Origin: Rhytidiadelphus loreus
Lineage: Eukaryota; Streptophyta; Bryopsida; Hypnales; Hylocomiaceae
Direction: 5' to 3'
Assembly: GCA_947034895.1 (NCBI GenBank)
Contig: OX344765.1
Span: forward strand, 21,209,001 to 21,273,000
DNA: 64,000 bases
A program made the translations under genes and the position numbers. The notes under the pieces are model-generated. The model saw only the letters and a list, made by a program, of their open reading frames with translations, ran no database searches and had not been told where the DNA came from. Positions 60,622 through 64,000 of this stretch are shown here, one piece after another (position 1 is the stretch's first letter; the number at the start of each line of letters is the position of its first letter).

Positions 60622-62065
60622 GCCTAATCAGTTTGAGTGCTGCTTCCATGAAACTGGTCATGACACTCTTGAGTAGCTGCCGCAGCTCCCCGGGAACTGT
60701 TCATGAACATGAAATAGAATGTAGATTCCTTTTCGACACAATCTTGAAACCACGATAGTCTTTGCAAAGCGACATTCTCAATTATTAAGAATTTCCCTAG
60801 CTCCATGTGCCGTCTCTATAGTGAATTGAAATGTGTTTTCCATTCGATTCACAATGATCTGAAAGTTTTCGACAGCTCTAGAGTGTAATGATATGTCTCA
60901 GTGAGGATCATAATTATTAATCAGTTAATTCAAGCTACTGACACAGGTCTACAATTTTGCAGCTAGTGTTGACCAGTGAGTCTGCTTGTATCATTTTCAA
61001 GCTCACCTCCCAGGTAAGTCTCATAGCATTATTGCAAAATAGTTATGCTCCTAGAATCATTTCCACTTTGCCATGAAGGGATCCAACTTTCAAGTTTTTA
61101 CTTGTTTTACTTGTGAGGTGGTATGTGAGATGATAACATGATCCAACTTTGATTTACGATGGGTCATTAATTTCTTTGATTTTATTTGGAGATCATGTAT
61201 TGCCTATTCTATCAACCAACTCATTTTATTTATATGTATTCAATGTCTACTTTTCCAATTCTGAGTGATTTCGATTCTCAAGTGGGCTTGCAGTCATTCC
61301 AATACACGTTATGTTGAAGCCAGCCATTCCAATGGTGTCGAGCTCGTTACGCCTCCTTATTGTGAATATGTACAAACCGGTTACTGCAAGGAGCTTAGCG
61401 AAGCACGGAGGTAGTCACAACAATAGAACAACCTGTTCCGCCTCTTCTCGTATTGTACAGTACAGTATGTTGATTACCGGCATGGAATGAATTTCAATCC
61501 AAATCAGATGTTTAAAGTATCTGAAGTCCTAGCTTGTACTGCTTTCACCTCAATATCAAAGTCAACAACATGACCGACCAATCACTGTAAAAATTGGGTC
61601 TCTTTTGTACACTTGTGGACATATTTGCATTGATACATGTTAACCTTAGAATTGAGTGTAGTCTTATGTTTTTGCACAGTATATTTGACTTATCATATGC
61701 CTGTGTAGTGTTAACAACTTGTAAATAACTTGTAATAGTACAAAATGTGAGTTTCACTAGGAGGGGTATTGCATGGTCGGAGTGGTCATGTCGCTCTCAC
61801 AACGTGAAAAATTAGTAAATTTTTACCAAAATTTTGTTCAATTCTTTTCAAAATGAACAAATAACTTTCCAATGAGATTAGCTCGCCTTCCAACTATTTA
61901 TAGAGTGACGCAAATAACATCCACCACCTTCGTTGCAAAGACCGCAAAATCAATGTGGCATATGATTACAAAAGAGTGCTCACCCAAGTGTATAAATCCT
62001 TCTTCAACTTAGATCTCTAGCATCTTGCATCCCAAGCGCCTTGCACTCTTCACAGGTTAACATCA
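60622..62065. other. 3' flanks of two convergent genes and spacer
   Basis: The SEC14-like gene (+) and the maturase gene (-) converge here. Both 3' untranslated regions presumably lie at the edges. No reading frame or repeat of note is visible between them. Confidence 0.4.
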
Positions 62066-64000
62066 TTAAAAGGGATAGAGAGACTCGTAATCGATAGACA
62101 AGCGCGGCCTTGGTGGGGGCACAAGAATCTCCTTAAAATCCCAGATGTTTTGAGCCGGGGGCAGCAGCTCCAGCTTCAACAAAGCACGCTTCGTCTCTTC
62201 ATGCTCAGTTCTTTTGCTACAATAACGGAGGCAGTCGCCCCTAAACTCCAAATTGACGTCTCCATTAGACTCGAGGATACGCCGTGGGATGATAAACCTC
62301 TGCAGCAACCCCTTCTCAATGCTCCCAAGCTCCTCCCAATCAAGTCTCAGTCTCTTTGCAGCTTTCATGCGCTCCTTCAGTAAACCTCGTTCTTCCTCCG
62401 AAAGTTGAGCATCCGCCACACTCCCATTTCGGATCGGAACTCTGTACCTGGCAGCACACTCTATGCCAAAGTCTTTGTACGTTCTAGCAGACCGAAACCG
62501 CTTCAGTTTCATGGTCAATGTCCTTACACAGCTGCTCCGAATGGCAAGCCTCAGGTAGCTTGTCAGCTGGTAAAAATTATCCACAAAGGAGTAGTACGTG
62601 CAACAACCCCGCATCACCCAATTGTAGTAACTAATAATCTCATTGTGAGTGCACCTTGCCAAATACGTAACAGGGTGAGGACGAGTACCACCCACTGATA
62701 CCATTCCAAGCTTGGCTAATTCTATAATAATTTTGTCCATTGGCGCTTCCAATCTAACCCTCCCTTCCTTTGATACCGTAATCTTAGTCGCTAAGAAAAA
62801 CGCATGGCTACGTCCTAGACGTGATACATTGAGATCACCTTCAAGTTGCATTTCTTTCAAAAACTCCTCAAGGTCAGTCTTCAAGGTAAGCATCTCCTGT
62901 TTGCTAGCAATGCAGGACACTAGGAACTCATCTGCAAACCGCACATAGAACAAGCGCCGAAAGCTCACCCTTTTGGTTCCTTCAAGCTGTGCTTTCCGGG
63001 CATTCAACACCTTCACCCTCGCCAGCTTCCCTTCTCGCGTAAGTCGTGTAATCCTGTGTGTAAGATTCAACACTAAGGGATCTATTGGAACCGGTGCTGA
63101 GTCAAACTCCTGCTTCTTATCAAGAATCCAGAGATCTAGAGCATGAAGGTATATGTTGGAAAACAAGGTGGAGAGTGTCATATCTTCACGTTTCCCATCC
63201 CAGACATTTTTAATACCCCAGACATGATGCTTCCTGTTACCATGACCCGCTTTCAATGCCTTCCATATGAGTCGTATAAACCTCGCATCCCTAATCTTCT
63301 GTTCCAAAAGCTTCACCAGCACATGGGAATTCAAGTCATGGCTGTCGGTGAGGCATACAAACGCCAATTTGTGATGTCGAAGCTCCCGTCGCACTGACAT
63401 CAAAGCTGTGTGTCGGCTTCGAGAGGGGCGAAAACCATGAGAGGAGTCCAGGAAGATGGGCTCGTAGATGTGTTCAAGGGCGATTCGCATGGCTTCGATG
63501 ACAACCTTGTCCCGAAACGGAGGGGGAGAGTACATCTCGAAAGATTCCCCTGATGCCACTGATAGATTCACAAATGGAAAGTTAATATTAATCAAATTGA
63601 ACATTAGACCAACACTAAGATGATGTTAAATTGAAGTTCATGTTGCTAATGTATATCAAGCTAATGACACTAACACCACAGTAGCATTAAAACCACTTCT
63701 ATTCGTCCAGCATTAACTCAACATCAATTCAACATGAGGATTATATGAATCCAATGCCTGTTAACTTAACATTAAGAGCTTCGTCAATCGAATGCAGAGG
63801 ATCTTTGTGATGCGTATGAATGTTGCTCACCTTTGGGTGGAGGCAGTGATTCAAACTGGAATTTCTCATCCCGAAGCGCCCTTGAAATCTCTCGCACCAA
63901 CCCGGGTCTTTCGTAGAAGTCTTTCTGATGTGTTGCTAGAACGAGATTCCTGTGAGCCAAACGGAGGACATTCTCCTGCAGAAGGAAGTTGTAGAGGTTG
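62066..64000 (-). CDS. nuclear-encoded organellar group II intron maturase (partial, 5' end beyond window)
   Basis: The last exon is 62066-63549. An upstream exon, 63831-64000, runs off the window. The phase-1 intron joins SLPPPK to GESFEMYSPPPFRDKVV. About 550 residues are visible. Reverse-transcriptase blocks can be followed: FRDKVVIEAMRIALEHIYEPIF, SHGFRPSRSRHTAL, NIYLHALD, RRLFYVRFADEFLV. Next comes maturase domain X (HNEIISYYNWV...YQLTSYLRLAIRSSCVRTLTMKLK...TYKDFG). The catalytic YADD block is FADE, the first-Asp block is CLTDSHDLNSH, and PQG is absent, so reverse transcription should be lost while intron binding and splicing are kept, as in plant nMAT proteins. No Cys/His endonuclease domain is visible in the C-terminal 130 residues. 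It probably acts in mitochondria, but targeting is off-window. Which nMAT class it belongs to is not settled. Confidence 0.85.

Noticed and set aside
62150..63397. Several plus-strand frames of 77-97 residues
   Set aside because: They are antisense to the maturase exon and show no independent coding features.
1..64000. CRISPR arrays, tRNA, rRNA genes and bacterial-type operons
   Set aside because: No regularly spaced repeats with unique spacers, no cloverleaf or rRNA core sequences seen; introns and plant families show this is eukaryotic nuclear DNA.

Overview
This window is nuclear DNA from a land plant. It holds seven recognisable genes, nearly all split by spliceosomal GT-AG introns, in a very AT-rich background full of degenerate transposable elements. 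The genes include a plant-type ubiquitin-like-domain PI4-kinase gamma, a PSY-type sulfated-peptide precursor, a chloroplast zinc-ribbon protein and a nuclear organelle-type intron maturase. Small gene islands set in long repeat-laden spacers would fit a bryophyte or another spore-bearing plant. The species cannot be fixed from the sequence alone.

Layout. 1-13.2 kb: no gene recognised. It includes a 3.1-kb CACTA (En/Spm-type) element at 7030-10162 with a 3-bp target duplication. 13.3-16.4 kb (+): six-exon gene for a plastid-targeted membrane protein with a C-terminal CxxC...CxxC ribbon. 16.4-35.2 kb: repeats only, namely TTAA-flanked piggyBac-like elements, a near-perfect CACTA hairpin MITE, other MITEs, a LINE tail, a 19-bp minisatellite and two unassigned GC-richer islands. 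35.3-38.8 kb (+): long GC-rich leader and two-exon PI4K-gamma gene. 38.8-42.2 kb: decayed LINE. 42.27-43.25 kb (-): three-exon gene for a 96-residue secreted precursor ending in a PSY-like motif; it has no long ORF and is easily missed. 45.3-47.8 kb (-): four-exon LAZ1/TMEM184 (DUF300) membrane protein. 48.6-51.1 kb: inverted second copy of the 31.1-32.7 kb repeat. 51.75-57.75 kb (-): sixteen-exon sphingosine-1-phosphate lyase gene, including a 16-nt microexon. 58.38-60.62 kb (+): three-exon small SEC14/CRAL-TRIO-like protein, divergent from the lyase. 62.07-64 kb (-): nuclear maturase with degenerate reverse-transcriptase motifs; its 5' end is outside the window.

The genes do not form an obvious pathway cluster. 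PI4K-gamma, the SEC14-like protein and the sphingosine-phosphate lyase all touch lipid signalling, but this is probably coincidental. The most notable items are the PSY-like peptide gene, the TTAA-flanked CCCTA-TIR elements (small members sit in introns of two genes), the two CACTA elements with intact target duplications, and the catalytically degenerate maturase. All exon structures were assembled by eye from splice sites and reading frame; each closes in frame.
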